Shown piece after piece: positions 34,691 through 44,921 of a stretch of 59,067 bases of DNA. The notes beneath the pieces are model-generated. The model had not been told where the DNA came from. It saw only the letters and a list, made by a program, of their open reading frames with translations, and searched no databases. The stretch is from NCBI GenBank assembly GCA_031271405.1, contig JAISVT010000035.1, forward strand, positions 1 through 59,067. Direction: 5' to 3'. A program made the translations under genes and the position numbers. The DNA is from Candidatus Endomicrobium macrotermitis. Its GTDB lineage: Bacteria > Elusimicrobiota > Endomicrobiia > Endomicrobiales > Endomicrobiaceae. How positions within the stretch are numbered: position 1 is the first letter of the stretch; each line of letters starts with the position of its first letter.

Positions 34691-37018
34691 ATGCCAAAGA
34701 ATCTAAAAAAAATATCATTGTTCGTATTATTGATTATATTCTCTTCCCTGCCGGCAATCCGCTTTTGGCCGAAAGAAAATATTTTAAACGGCTATTCTTT
34801 TTCCCGGGCAGTCTTTGACAGAAACGGCAAACTTCTCCGCCTTACTCCGGCAAAAGACGAACAATTCAGGCTTTTTGTTCCCCTGTCAAAAATGCCGGAA
34901 TCTTTAAAAACGGGAACCCTTCTTTACGAAGACAAATATTTTTATTTCCATCCGGGTTTCAATCCCGCGGCTTTGATAAAAGGTTTTTGGACAAGCATAG
35001 TAAAAAAAAGCCGTCCCGTCGGCGCTTCCACAATAACCATGCAGCTTGCAAGAATGATTTACCGCATAGACAGTTCTTCGGTACCGGGCAAAATACAACA
35101 AATGCTCGCCGCAATATGGATTGAAATGAGGTACGGTAAAAACGATATTCTCGAAGCGTACCTGAACATAGCGCCTTACGGCTACAACATAGAAGGCGCC
35201 GGCGCGGCGTCGATAATATATTTTTCAAAAAAAGCGGAAACTTTAAGCATACTCGAGTCGTTATCTTTATGCGTAATTCCCCAAAACCCGAATTTCAGAA
35301 AATTGTCGGACGAAGAGAGAAAAGGAAAAACGGAAAAAGCAAGGAAAATGCTTTTTCAAAAATGGATAAAAAGACATCCCGAAGACGCGGATAAAAGCGG
35401 TTATTTCGATATGCCTTTGCAGACAAAAAAGCCTTCGGACCTGCCTTTCGAAGCGCCTCATTTCGTAAATAAAATAATCTCGGAAAATGAAGATTCCGTG
35501 ATAAATACGGCTTTAGATTTGCAGCTTCAAAAAACCATAGAGCAGAGAATAAAATATTATGTTTCAAGAAACGAAAGCAAAGGGATAAACAATGCCTGCG
35601 CGGTGCTTGTAAATTACAAAACGATGGAAACAGAAGCCTATATCGGCTCGGCCGGTTTTTTTGACGATTCCATAGAAGGGCAGGTGAACGGCTGCGCGGC
35701 GTACCGTTCTCCCGGCTCAACGTTAAAACCGCTGATTTACGCTATAGCGCTCGACAAAGGCCTGATCCATCCGATGACGCTTTTGAAAGATACGCCGAAA
35801 CATTACGGAATATACGCTCCGGAAAATTCTGACAATGACTTTATGGGCCCGGTATTTGCGGCGCACGCGCTGACGCAGAGCAGAAATATCCCCGCCATAG
35901 ATTTGCTTGTAAAATCCGGTGCGGACAATTTCTTAAATATACTCAAAAAAGCCGGAGTAAAAAACATTAAAGACGCCGATTATTACGGTTCGTCGCTTGC
36001 CATAGGCGGTTTTGAGATTTCCATGGAGAAAATAGCCGAAATCTACGCCATGTTTGCCAACCGCGGGATTTTAAAGGATTTGAAATTCGTAAAATTTCCG
36101 CGCGGCAAAGAAACTTACGTTTTATCCCCCGAAGCCGCCTTTCTGGCTTTGGAAATGTTAAAAGACAATAAAAGCCCGCAGGGAGAAATAAAAGCGGCGG
36201 CGGGTTTTAAAGAATTCGAAATATACTGGAAAACCGGGACTTCTTACGCGTTCAGAGACGCCTGGAGCGCAGGAGTTTTCGGAGATTACGTTTTGATTGT
36301 CTGGTCGGGAAAATTCAATAACGAAGGCCGGCGGTCGTTTACGGCAAGGACTTCCGCCGCGCCTCTTTTTTTCGAAATAATAAAATCCGTAAAAGGCGAA
36401 AAAAAACATATTGCGAAAGAGCAGGACTCAAGCGGATTGAATATAACGGAAATAGACGTGTGTTCGGTATCCGGAGATTTGCCGTCGCAATACTGTAAAA
36501 ATACGATAAAAACCCGTTTTATTCCCGGAAAATCGCCGATAAACGTATGCGATGTGCACAGGCCGGTCTACATAGATAAAAAAACGGGCTTAAGAATGCC
36601 TTACAACATTCCCGAAAAAACAAATACCGCGGTTTATGAATTTTGGAATTCGGAAATTTTGGAAATTTTTAAAATGGCCGGAGTGGCTCACAGAGTTCCC
36701 CCGAGATATATGCCTGACGTAGAAATAGGCCGCACTGCGGCTTACGGTAACCCTCCCGTGATTATTTTGCCGACTCAAAATATAATCTATACTTTGCGCG
36801 CCCAAAGTTTTGAAGACGAACAAATACCGTTTAAAGCCGATTCCGACAGTGACGCAAAAACGATATTTTGGTTTTTGGACAACAAATATATAGGAAAAAG
36901 CCGTCCCGGAACGGTTCTGACGTCAAAAACCGAATCGGGAGATTATACCGTAAAAGCGGTCGACGATTTGGGCAGAGCCTCGCAGGCGAAACTTAAGGTT
37001 GAAATAATAGGAAAATGA
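34691..37018 (+). CDS. pbpC: penicillin-binding protein 1C
   Basis: glycosyltransferase EDKYFYFHPGFNP, GASTITMQLARM; transpeptidase SPGSTLKP, SRN, KTGTS; C-terminal BiPBP-like domain. Confidence 0.93.
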   Translation: MPKNLKKISLFVLLIIFSSLPAIRFWPKENILNGYSFSRAVFDRNGKLLRLTPAKDEQFRLFVPLSKMPESLKTGTLLYEDKYFYFHPGFNPAALIKGFWTSIVKKSRPVGASTITMQLARMIYRIDSSSVPGKIQQMLAAIWIEMRYGKNDILEAYLNIAPYGYNIEGAGAASIIYFSKKAETLSILESLSLCVIPQNPNFRKLSDEERKGKTEKARKMLFQKWIKRHPEDADKSGYFDMPLQTKKPSDLPFEAPHFVNKIISENEDSVINTALDLQLQKTIEQRIKYYVSRNESKGINNACAVLVNYKTMETEAYIGSAGFFDDSIEGQVNGCAAYRSPGSTLKPLIYAIALDKGLIHPMTLLKDTPKHYGIYAPENSDNDFMGPVFAAHALTQSRNIPAIDLLVKSGADNFLNILKKAGVKNIKDADYYGSSLAIGGFEISMEKIAEIYAMFANRGILKDLKFVKFPRGKETYVLSPEAAFLALEMLKDNKSPQGEIKAAAGFKEFEIYWKTGTSYAFRDAWSAGVFGDYVLIVWSGKFNNEGRRSFTARTSAAPLFFEIIKSVKGEKKHIAKEQDSSGLNITEIDVCSVSGDLPSQYCKNTIKTRFIPGKSPINVCDVHRPVYIDKKTGLRMPYNIPEKTNTAVYEFWNSEILEIFKMAGVAHRVPPRYMPDVEIGRTAAYGNPPVIILPTQNIIYTLRAQSFEDEQIPFKADSDSDAKTIFWFLDNKYIGKSRPGTVLTSKTESGDYTVKAVDDLGRASQAKLKVEIIGK

Positions 37019-37090
37019 CGATTTTGCCGGCTTGGATACCGGCCGGGGTTGACCCGGAATCCGTTTTCACTAAAAAGGACATATAAAACA

Positions 37091-37822
37091 ATGGAACAAT
37101 TTTTACGCACAAAACTGCTTTTCGGAGAAGAAAAACTGAAAAAACTGCAAAAATCAAAAGTCGCGGTTATAGGGCTCGGCGCAGTCGGAAGTTTTGCGGC
37201 TGAAGCTCTGGCAAGAAGCGGAGTAGGCAGATTTTTGCTTATAGACAGCGATACCGTGCAGGCAACAAATTTAAACAGGCAGCTGTTCGCGCTGCATTCG
37301 ACTCTCGGAAAATTGAAAACCGAAGCGGCAAAAGAAAGATTGTCCGACATAAACCCGGGCTGTAAAATTGAAACCATGCATATATTTGCGGATTCGGACA
37401 ATCTTGAAAAGATTTTCGAGTCGAAACCGGATATTGCCGTTGACGCCATAGATTCTTTCGGTTCAAAAGCCGCTTTGCTTGAGTATTGCGTTAAGAATTC
37501 CATTCCCGTAGTATCGTCAATGGGAGCCGCGTTAAAAACCGATCCGTCAAAAATACAAACAGCCGATTTATTTGAAACGCATTATTGCAGACTTGCCGAA
37601 AGACTGAGAGGAGAGCTTAAAAAGCGCGGCATCGATAGAGGAATACCGTGCGTGTTTTCGATGCAGCCGCCGCAGGCAAAACCTGTTTACCCGGAAAATC
37701 TGCCCGAAGGAACCGAGAAGTTTGAAAGAAATTCAACGAAGATTTTAGGAAGTTATAATGTAATTACGGGTATTTTCGGATTGCTTCTTGCGGATTTGGC
37801 CATAAAAAAACTGACCCTTTAA
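37091..37822 (+). CDS. tcdA: ThiF-family tRNA threonylcarbamoyladenosine dehydratase (TcdA-like)
   Basis: VAVIGLGAVGSFAAEALARSGVGRFLLIDSDTVQATNLNRQLFA. Confidence 0.88.
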   Translation: MEQFLRTKLLFGEEKLKKLQKSKVAVIGLGAVGSFAAEALARSGVGRFLLIDSDTVQATNLNRQLFALHSTLGKLKTEAAKERLSDINPGCKIETMHIFADSDNLEKIFESKPDIAVDAIDSFGSKAALLEYCVKNSIPVVSSMGAALKTDPSKIQTADLFETHYCRLAERLRGELKKRGIDRGIPCVFSMQPPQAKPVYPENLPEGTEKFERNSTKILGSYNVITGIFGLLLADLAIKKLTL

Positions 37823-37862
37823 TGCCGCCCTGCGCGATAGCCGGCATACAAGCCGGCAAAAG

Positions 37863-38741
37863 TCAGTAAACGATTCCAAAATACTTTTTAGCTTTTGCGG
37901 CGTCTTTGGATATTTGCTTTTTTAATTCTCCGGCGTTTTTAAACTTTTTCTCGGCTCTTATTTTCTTAATCAAAGTCACTTTAGTTTCAGATTTTTTCCA
38001 CGGGCCTTTAAAATCCAAAATATGCGTTTCGGGTATCACGGCGGAGCTTTTTCCGAAAGTCGGGCGGTAGCCGATGCTTGTCAGCGCAGGATAGATTTTT
38101 CCGTTTTGCGATATTAAACTTACGAATATCCCTTTGGGGATGAGTTTTGACGCGTTTACTTTCAAATTGACCGTCGGAAACCCGAGCTTTGTTCCGATTC
38201 CCCTGTCTTTAAACGGCATTCCGTAAAAAGAATAATTTCTGCCCAAAAGTTTATTTGCACTTTCTATGCCGCCTTTTTCGATTAACGAACGTATATGCGA
38301 AGAAGACACCTGCTTTGAAGAAATTTTCAGCGGTTTCAAAACGTCTATTTCAACGCCGGCGGATTTTGCTTTATTTTTAAGCCAGTCCGTATTTCCTTTC
38401 CTGTTTTTTCCGAAAGCAAAATCCGCGCCGCAGACTATGCGCTTGGCGTTTAAAATTTTAACCAGAAATCCGTCAAAAAATTCTTCCGGTTCAACCGACA
38501 ATATGTCGGAAGGAACGGGTATGACTATAATTTCGTCCGCTCCGCAAAGAGAAAGCTCGTCTATTTTCTCATCGTACAAAGACAGCAGGCCGCTCACGCT
38601 GCGCACCGGTTTTTCCAGAACTATCACGACGCTTTTCAAGCCGTCTTTTTTAGCATAAGACAAAGTCTTGCCTATCAAGAGCCGGTGCCCTTTATGCACG
38701 CCGTCAAAAGTGCCTATGGTAATTGCGGACTTTTTGTTCAT
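37863..38741 (-). CDS. ribF: bifunctional riboflavin kinase / FAD synthetase
   Basis: AITIGTFDGVHKGHRLLI; SSSHIRSLIEKGGIESANKLLGRNY; GIGTKLGFPTVNL. Confidence 0.93.
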   Translation of the reverse strand: MNKKSAITIGTFDGVHKGHRLLIGKTLSYAKKDGLKSVVIVLEKPVRSVSGLLSLYDEKIDELSLCGADEIIVIPVPSDILSVEPEEFFDGFLVKILNAKRIVCGADFAFGKNRKGNTDWLKNKAKSAGVEIDVLKPLKISSKQVSSSHIRSLIEKGGIESANKLLGRNYSFYGMPFKDRGIGTKLGFPTVNLKVNASKLIPKGIFVSLISQNGKIYPALTSIGYRPTFGKSSAVIPETHILDFKGPWKKSETKVTLIKKIRAEKKFKNAGELKKQISKDAAKAKKYFGIVY

Positions 38742-38817
38742 AGTTATTCTGCCTGTCACACTGAGCGAAGGAACTCTGTTCCTAAGCCGAAGTGTCTGCC
38801 TTTATTAAAATAACCTT

Positions 38818-39105
38818 TTATAAAATAGTTCCATATAAATCATTCCAATCTTTATTTTCTGATTCTATCAACGAAATTTTCTCGTCCCTTCTCCAACCTT
38901 TAAGCTGTTTTTCTCTTTCAACCGCTTCTTTTACATTATCGAATACTTCAACATATGCCAATCTTTTAATTTTATATTTTCGGGTAAAACCGGCAATAAG
39001 TCCTTCTCTATGTTCATATGATCTTCTTGCCATATCATTTGTATTGCCCGCATACATAATACCGTCTTTTTTACTTGACATTATGTAAACGTAATAATTT
39101 TTCAT
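38818..39105 (-). CDS. GIY-YIG nuclease-domain protein (YhbQ/UvrC-N-like)
   Basis: YYVYIMSSKKDGIMYAGNTNDMARRSYEHREGLIAGFTRKYKIKRLAYVE. Confidence 0.88.
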   Translation of the reverse strand: MKNYYVYIMSSKKDGIMYAGNTNDMARRSYEHREGLIAGFTRKYKIKRLAYVEVFDNVKEAVEREKQLKGWRRDEKISLIESENKDWNDLYGTIL

Positions 39106-39166
39106 AATCTTATGCTAAAATGCCGATGTTTCGGCTGCGCCGCTTCGCTCAACATGACGGCAAAAC

Positions 39167-39874
39167 CTACAACAAGTCTTCCTTTTTTATCAGCTTCGAT
39201 TTGACAATTTCCATATCCCGAAGATCGTCAAATTTTAAAGCGTCTTTCACGTCAAAATTTCCTATTTTTTCCCTGCGAAGCGAATTTACCGCCGCACCGC
39301 AGCCGAGATAATCGCCTATGTCTTTAGCCAGAGTCCTTATGTACGTTCCGCTCGAACACTCTATTCTTAAATCTATAATGCCGTTTTCGTAAGATAAAAG
39401 TTCCGCATTCTTTATAACCGCTTTGCGCGGAGTTCTTTCCACTTCGATCCCTTTTCTGGCGAGTTCGTAAAGTTTTTTGCCTTTATGCTTGAGCGCCGAA
39501 AACATAGGAGGGATCTGCAGTATTTCGCCTTCGAAATTCTTAATTGCTTTTTTCACGTCTTCAACGCCTATATGCGAAAAATCCTTTTTTTGAATTATTT
39601 TGCCGTCCAAATCTCCGCTGTCGGTTTCGGTTCCCAAAAGAAAAGAAGATCTGTAAACTTTGTCTTTTTTCATAAACCTGTCCTGGAGTTTGGTGGAAGA
39701 ACCGGCCAAAACAAGCAAAAGACCGGTGGCAAGCGGGTCAAGAGTCCCGCAATGTCCGGTCTTTTTCACGTTTAAACATTTCTTTACCGCGTGCGCCGCC
39801 TTGAAAGACGTGATTCCCGCGGGCTTATCCAAAAGCAGCATTCCCGAAAAATCGTTATATACGCGTTCAGGCAT
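39167..39874 (-). CDS. truB: tRNA pseudouridine(55) synthase
   Basis: LLLDKPAGITS; KTGHCGTLDPLATGLLLV; CSSGTYIRTLAKDIG. Confidence 0.95.
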   Translation of the reverse strand: MPERVYNDFSGMLLLDKPAGITSFKAAHAVKKCLNVKKTGHCGTLDPLATGLLLVLAGSSTKLQDRFMKKDKVYRSSFLLGTETDSGDLDGKIIQKKDFSHIGVEDVKKAIKNFEGEILQIPPMFSALKHKGKKLYELARKGIEVERTPRKAVIKNAELLSYENGIIDLRIECSSGTYIRTLAKDIGDYLGCGAAVNSLRREKIGNFDVKDALKFDDLRDMEIVKSKLIKKEDLL

Positions 39875-40856
39875 TCATCTGCCCGCTGAAAGCTTTTTTT
39901 ATTTTTTCCAAAGAAACCCGAAAGTTCGAATCAATAGTGCATCCCGCGGCGTTTTTATGCCCGCCGCCGCCGTATTTGCGCGCGATTTTCAAAACGTCGA
40001 AACCTTTGACCGAACGGAAACTTATTTTCGTGGTATTTTTGTCTATCACTTTAAAAAGACAGCCTGCTTTAACGCCCGCAACGGTCATGGTAAAATTTAT
40101 TACCGATTCGGTTTCGTCGCCGTTTGCGCCGCTTTTTCTAAACATATCCGGCGTCAGCACCATATAAGCCATTTTGCCGCCGCAGGCAGTATGCATAGAA
40201 GACAGAGCCATTCCCAAAAGCCTGACGCTGGCCAGAGAGTTGTTCTCATAAACTTGATTGCGCACATACGAAGGAGACACGCCTGAGCCGATTAGTTTTG
40301 CCGCCGTAACGTGAGAATCCGCCGTCGTATTCAGCTGCTGAAAACGCCCCGTATCGGTCAAAATTCCGGTATAAAGGCATTCCGCTTCGTCTTTTGTAAG
40401 TTTTATTTTCATGTATTCGGCAATATTGAAAATCAATTCGGCGGTAGATGAAGAATCCGGGACTATGTAATTTACCGCTCCGAAATTTGTAAACAGCGCG
40501 TGATGGTCTATATTGATTATTTTTTTCGCCTGATCGGGAGTTATTATATCGCCCATACGCGAAAAATTTACGGACTCGAGTATTACGGCGCAATCGAATA
40601 CCGCGTTTTTTTTCGCGGATTTTTTTATCTTATTTGCGCCTTTGAGAAATTTCAAATATACAGGAACATCGTCCGAACTGTAAACTTCGGCTTTTTTGCC
40701 GATTCTTGTCAAAACGGACTTCAGCGCCAAAGCGGAACCTATGCTGTCGCCGTCCGGCTTTACGTGACCGGCTATAAAAAAAGTTTTCGATTGTTTGATG
40801 ATCTTCGATATTTCGGATATTTTTTTCAAGTCGTTTTTCTGCATTGAATTTTTCAT
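39867..40856 (-). CDS. nrnA: DHH/DHHA1 phosphoesterase (NrnA-like)
   Basis: FIAGHVKPDGDSIGSALAL; NIDHHALFTNFG; KYGGGGHKNAAGCTI. Confidence 0.9.
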   Translation of the reverse strand: MKNSMQKNDLKKISEISKIIKQSKTFFIAGHVKPDGDSIGSALALKSVLTRIGKKAEVYSSDDVPVYLKFLKGANKIKKSAKKNAVFDCAVILESVNFSRMGDIITPDQAKKIINIDHHALFTNFGAVNYIVPDSSSTAELIFNIAEYMKIKLTKDEAECLYTGILTDTGRFQQLNTTADSHVTAAKLIGSGVSPSYVRNQVYENNSLASVRLLGMALSSMHTACGGKMAYMVLTPDMFRKSGANGDETESVINFTMTVAGVKAGCLFKVIDKNTTKISFRSVKGFDVLKIARKYGGGGHKNAAGCTIDSNFRVSLEKIKKAFSGQMNA

Positions 40857-40902
40857 AGTTGTAAAGTCCGTAATGAAGGACTTTGCCCCCGCTCAATGAC
40901 GG

Positions 40903-41259
40903 CTATTTGCCGTCTTCTTCTTCTATTTTTTTTAAAATATCAAAAACTTTTGACGCCGTTTCGTTAGAGTCGTCATAAGTAAAAGTTATTGTCGGAGTAC
41001 GCCTCAAATTCAGCTTAAGCGCGAGCTGATGCCTTACTTCTTTTGTATTTTTTTCAAGTATTTCCGCGGTTTTCTTTTTGTCTTCTTCATTTCCGAAAAC
41101 CGAATAAAAAATTCTGCATGTCTGCAAATCGTCGGTAAGCTTCACGCCCATAACGGTTACGATGGCTACGTTAAGCTCGCGTATGTCTCTTATGATTTCC
41201 GAAACCGTTTGCTGTATGAGTTCTCCGACTCTTGTTGAACGCTTATATGATAAAGGCAT
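40903..41259 (-). CDS. rbfA: ribosome-binding factor A
   Basis: RSTRVGELIQQTVSEIIRDI...LNLRRTPTITFTYDDSNETASKVFDILKKI; start trimmed. Confidence 0.9.
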   Translation of the reverse strand: MPLSYKRSTRVGELIQQTVSEIIRDIRELNVAIVTVMGVKLTDDLQTCRIFYSVFGNEEDKKKTAEILEKNTKEVRHQLALKLNLRRTPTITFTYDDSNETASKVFDILKKIEEEDGK

Positions 41260-41344
41260 TTTAAAACTCCGGTTAACAAAGTACAATTTACAAATAAAAA
41301 TTTTAAAAAACTGCCGTTAGCCGTAATTTGTACTCTGTTATTTG

Positions 41345-43633
41345 TCAATTGTCTTCAAGTTTTCTGGCTACTTTTTCCGTAGTGAAGTTTTCTATTATGT
41401 CGCCGGTTTTAATGTCGGAAAAGTTTTCAAGACCTACTCCGCACTCATAGCCTTTCTCTACTTCCCTGACATCGTCTTTCATTCTTTTTAGAGAGGAAAT
41501 ATTGCCTTCAAAAACTATGACATTGTCCCTCAAAAGCCTGACTTTCGCGCCTCTTTGCACTTTTCCGTCTATAACGGAGCATCCGGCGATGGTTCCGAAA
41601 CTGGAAAGTTTAAACACCTGCTTGACCACGGCTTTGCCGAGTATTTTTTCTTTCGTATCCGGATCGAGCTTTCCTTCCATAGCGGCTCTCACGTCGGCGA
41701 TCAAATCGTAAATTATTCTGTAAACGTTTATGCTTACGCCTTCGGTTTCGGCAAGTTTTTCGACCGCCGCGTCAGGCCTTATGTTAAACCCGACTATCAA
41801 AGCGTCGGACGCGACTGCCAAAGCCACGTCGGATTCGGTAATCGAACCTGCGCCCCTGTGAATTATCTTCAGAGTAACTTCCGAATTCGACATTCTTTCC
41901 AAAGCGTCGCTCAAAGCGCCCAGCGACCCCTGCACGTCGGCTTTTAATATTATTTTTAAATCTTTGGTATGCCCCGAACTTATGTCCATAAGAGAAAGAT
42001 GATGTCTCGGTTTTAACGAAGACGCTTTCATTTTATCTTTTCTTGACTGCGCTATTTCCCTCGCCTGCGATTCGTGTTCCACCACCACGAATTTGTCGCC
42101 TGCCTGGGGAGGCTCGTTGATTCCGAGAATTTCAGCCGGAGTGCTCGGCGGAGCTTCGGTAAACCTTTTGCCGTGCTCGTCGGACATCGCTCTTACTTTT
42201 CCGTAAGTCGTGCCGATAACAAGGTTATCGCCTATCCTCAAAGTCCCGTTTTGCACCAAAAGCGTGGCTACTGGCCCTTTTCTTGAATCGAGTTTGGCTT
42301 CAACGACGATTCCTTCGGCTTTTCTGTCGGGATTCGCCTTTAATTCCATCATCTCGGCTTTAAGCAAAATCATATCCAAAAGCGAATCTATGTTCATTCT
42401 CTGTTTTGCCGAAATGTCAACCATTATAGTGTCTCCGCCCCATTCTTCCGGCGAAAGACCGTATTTTGTCAATTCCTGCCTTATTCTCTGCGGGTCGGAA
42501 ACCGGTAAATCTATTTTATTTACCGCGACTATTATCGGAACTCCCGCGGCTTTGGCGTGGTTTATCGCTTCAACGGTCTGCGGCATAACCCCGTCCGCGG
42601 CGGATACTACCAAAACTACGATATCCGTAGCCTGGGCTCCCCTTGAACGCATTGCCGTGAAGGCTTCGTGTCCGGGCGTATCCAAAAACGCCACGTATCC
42701 CCCGTTAGGAGTTTTGACCTTATACGCGCCTATGTGCTGGGTAATCCCGCCGTGTTCGCCTCCGGCGACGTCGCTGCTTCTTATGGCGTCGAGAAGCGAT
42801 GTTTTGCCGTGGTCAACATGCCCCATTATCGTAACCACCGGGAAACGGTGTTTGAGATTTACGGGATCTTCTTCCGCTTCGGGTTTTACGCTTTCTTCGG
42901 AATAAATCGACTCGAGTTTCGCGTCATACTTGAATTCGTTTGCCAAAAGTATGGCGGTATCGGTATCAAGCCTCTGGTTTATGGTCGAAAGACTGCCCAT
43001 AGAAAGAAGTTTTTTCAGCACTTCGCCCGGGGTAAGCTTCATTTTTTCGGCAAGTTCTCTGACGGTAATAAGCTCGTTTATGTAAATTACGCCTTTCAGT
43101 TCTTTTTCTTTGTTTTTGCGCGCTTCTTCCTCGGCTTTTTCTTTTTCTGCGCGCTCTTTTTCAAGTTTTTCTTTCTCAAGGCGTTCCTGCTCAAGCCTTG
43201 CCTGTTCGAGTTTTGCCTGCTGTTCGCGTTTTTCTTTTTCAAGCCTTTCATTTTCAAGTTTGGCCTGCTCGGCTTTTTCTTTGGCGGCAATTTTTTCCTT
43301 TTCAAGCCTTGCCTGTTCAAGTTTATCCTGTTCAAACTTAATCTGCTCTTTATTTACGGGGGCGGCTTCGGGTTTCGGCGTTTTTTTCGGTTTTTTTACG
43401 GCCTCCGCCGTTTTAACCGTTTTCGTTTTAGCTGCTTTCGCTTCCGTTTTCGGCGCGCGGGCAGTTTCTTTTTTGGGCGCAGGTTTAGCTTTAGCCGTTT
43501 TTTTCGCCGGTTCCTTTGCTTCCTTCACGCTTTTTTTGACCGAGGACGAATCTTTCGTTTTCGGCTTTAGCGAAGAAGATTTCTTCTTTGCCTCAGTGTC
43601 GGAATCTTTTATTTTAGTTGTTTTATTTGGCAT
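41345..43633 (-). CDS. infB: translation initiation factor IF-2
   Basis: VTIMGHVDHGKTSLLD, DTPGHEAFTAMRSRGA, VNKIDLP; Lys/Glu-rich N-terminal region. Confidence 0.97.
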   Translation of the reverse strand: MPNKTTKIKDSDTEAKKKSSSLKPKTKDSSSVKKSVKEAKEPAKKTAKAKPAPKKETARAPKTEAKAAKTKTVKTAEAVKKPKKTPKPEAAPVNKEQIKFEQDKLEQARLEKEKIAAKEKAEQAKLENERLEKEKREQQAKLEQARLEQERLEKEKLEKERAEKEKAEEEARKNKEKELKGVIYINELITVRELAEKMKLTPGEVLKKLLSMGSLSTINQRLDTDTAILLANEFKYDAKLESIYSEESVKPEAEEDPVNLKHRFPVVTIMGHVDHGKTSLLDAIRSSDVAGGEHGGITQHIGAYKVKTPNGGYVAFLDTPGHEAFTAMRSRGAQATDIVVLVVSAADGVMPQTVEAINHAKAAGVPIIVAVNKIDLPVSDPQRIRQELTKYGLSPEEWGGDTIMVDISAKQRMNIDSLLDMILLKAEMMELKANPDRKAEGIVVEAKLDSRKGPVATLLVQNGTLRIGDNLVIGTTYGKVRAMSDEHGKRFTEAPPSTPAEILGINEPPQAGDKFVVVEHESQAREIAQSRKDKMKASSLKPRHHLSLMDISSGHTKDLKIILKADVQGSLGALSDALERMSNSEVTLKIIHRGAGSITESDVALAVASDALIVGFNIRPDAAVEKLAETEGVSINVYRIIYDLIADVRAAMEGKLDPDTKEKILGKAVVKQVFKLSSFGTIAGCSVIDGKVQRGAKVRLLRDNVIVFEGNISSLKRMKDDVREVEKGYECGVGLENFSDIKTGDIIENFTTEKVARKLEDN

Positions 43634-43655
43634 AAACCAGTCCCTCCGTGCCGCT

Positions 43656-44909
43656 TTAAGAATTTTTTTTCTTCGCCGCTTCTATAATTTTTTCGGCCGT
43701 TTTAGGACCTATTCCCGGAAGCGTAGTTAAATCTTCAACGTTCAGCTGCGTAAGTTTTTCTATATCCGAAAAGCCGGCCGTTACGAGCGTCTCTATCGTT
43801 TTTTCGCTTATTCCTTCAAGCTGCTCCAGAGCCGCGGCCTGTTTTTCGGCTTTTTCTTCGCTCTCGTGTTTTTTCTGTCCTTCTGATTTTACGTCAATGT
43901 GCCAGCCCGTAAGTTTTGCCGCAAGCCTTACGTTATGCCCGTTTTTGCCTATCGCAAGAGAAAGCATATCGTCCGTTACCATGACTTCCGCTTTCTTTTC
44001 TTCCTCGGAAACTATCACTACGGACAAAACTTTCGCCGGAGAAAGCGAACCCGCTATATATTTCGCGGGATCCGCCGAATAAGGCACCAAATCTATTCTC
44101 TCGCCGCGGAGTTCGTCTATAATCGGCTTTACCCTCGCGCCTTTAACTCCGACGCACGCGCCGACCGGGTCAACTTTGGGGTTATGCGAAATAACCGCGA
44201 CTTTCGTTCTCATTCCGGGTTCTCTTACGGCGTTTACTATCTCTACGACTTTTTCGTATATCTCCGGAACTTCAAGCTCAAAAAGCCTTTTTACGAGTTC
44301 CGTGCTTGCGCGCGACAAAACCGTCCCGGGCCCTTTAGAATTTTTTTCCACTTTTATTATTACGGCTCTTATGTGCTGGCCGACGTTAAATTTCTCTTTA
44401 AATATCTGTTCGCTTGCCGGAAGTATGGCTTCGGTTTTCCCCAAGTCAACGATTATGTTTTTGTTGGCTATGCGGTAAATGACGCCGTTGACAATCTGGC
44501 CGACTTTTTCTTTCATTTCCTCAAACAAAGAGTCTCTTTCCGATTCTCTTATTTTCTGGACTATGACCTGTTTCGCGGTCTGCGCGGCGATGCGCGAAAA
44601 ATCCTGCGTATCGAGCGGGATTCTGACTTCCGCTCCGGCTTCGCCGGATTGTCCGAGCTTTTTCGCTTCCTGCGCGCTTATTTCCAAAAGAGGATTCGTA
44701 ACTTCTTTGACGACAGTCTTTACGACGCTCGCCGCCATCTCCCCCGTATCGGTATTTACTTTGGCTTCTACGTTGACGTTTCTGCCGACATGCTTTTTAT
44801 ACGCCGACACCAAAGCGTTTTCGATTACCGCCAAAATATCTTCTTTTTTGATTTTCTTGTCTTTTTCAATCTGCTCAAGAGCCATTAAAAGTTCACTCTT
44901 TTCCGACAT
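43656..44909 (-). CDS. nusA: transcription termination/antitermination factor NusA
   Basis: S1 and KH regions (DPVGACVGVKGARVKPIIDELRGERIDLVPY); C-terminal HhH LTTLPGIGPKTAEKIIEAAK. Confidence 0.95.
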   Translation of the reverse strand: MSEKSELLMALEQIEKDKKIKKEDILAVIENALVSAYKKHVGRNVNVEAKVNTDTGEMAASVVKTVVKEVTNPLLEISAQEAKKLGQSGEAGAEVRIPLDTQDFSRIAAQTAKQVIVQKIRESERDSLFEEMKEKVGQIVNGVIYRIANKNIIVDLGKTEAILPASEQIFKEKFNVGQHIRAVIIKVEKNSKGPGTVLSRASTELVKRLFELEVPEIYEKVVEIVNAVREPGMRTKVAVISHNPKVDPVGACVGVKGARVKPIIDELRGERIDLVPYSADPAKYIAGSLSPAKVLSVVIVSEEEKKAEVMVTDDMLSLAIGKNGHNVRLAAKLTGWHIDVKSEGQKKHESEEKAEKQAAALEQLEGISEKTIETLVTAGFSDIEKLTQLNVEDLTTLPGIGPKTAEKIIEAAKKKNS

Positions 44910-44921
44910 TGTGATTCCCCC

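Noticed and set aside
43110-43330. Repeated Lys/Glu/Ala-coding DNA in infB as a tandem repeat locus
   Set aside because: Charged, repetitive N-terminal extensions are ordinary for IF-2
42668-43570. 300-aa plus-strand ORF antisense to infB
   Set aside because: Phe/Arg-rich low-complexity translation mirrors the Lys/Glu-rich infB repeats; infB on the minus strand is unambiguous
43899-44888. 329-aa plus-strand ORF antisense to nusA
   Set aside because: Opposite-strand shadow of a clear nusA gene; no recognisable motif
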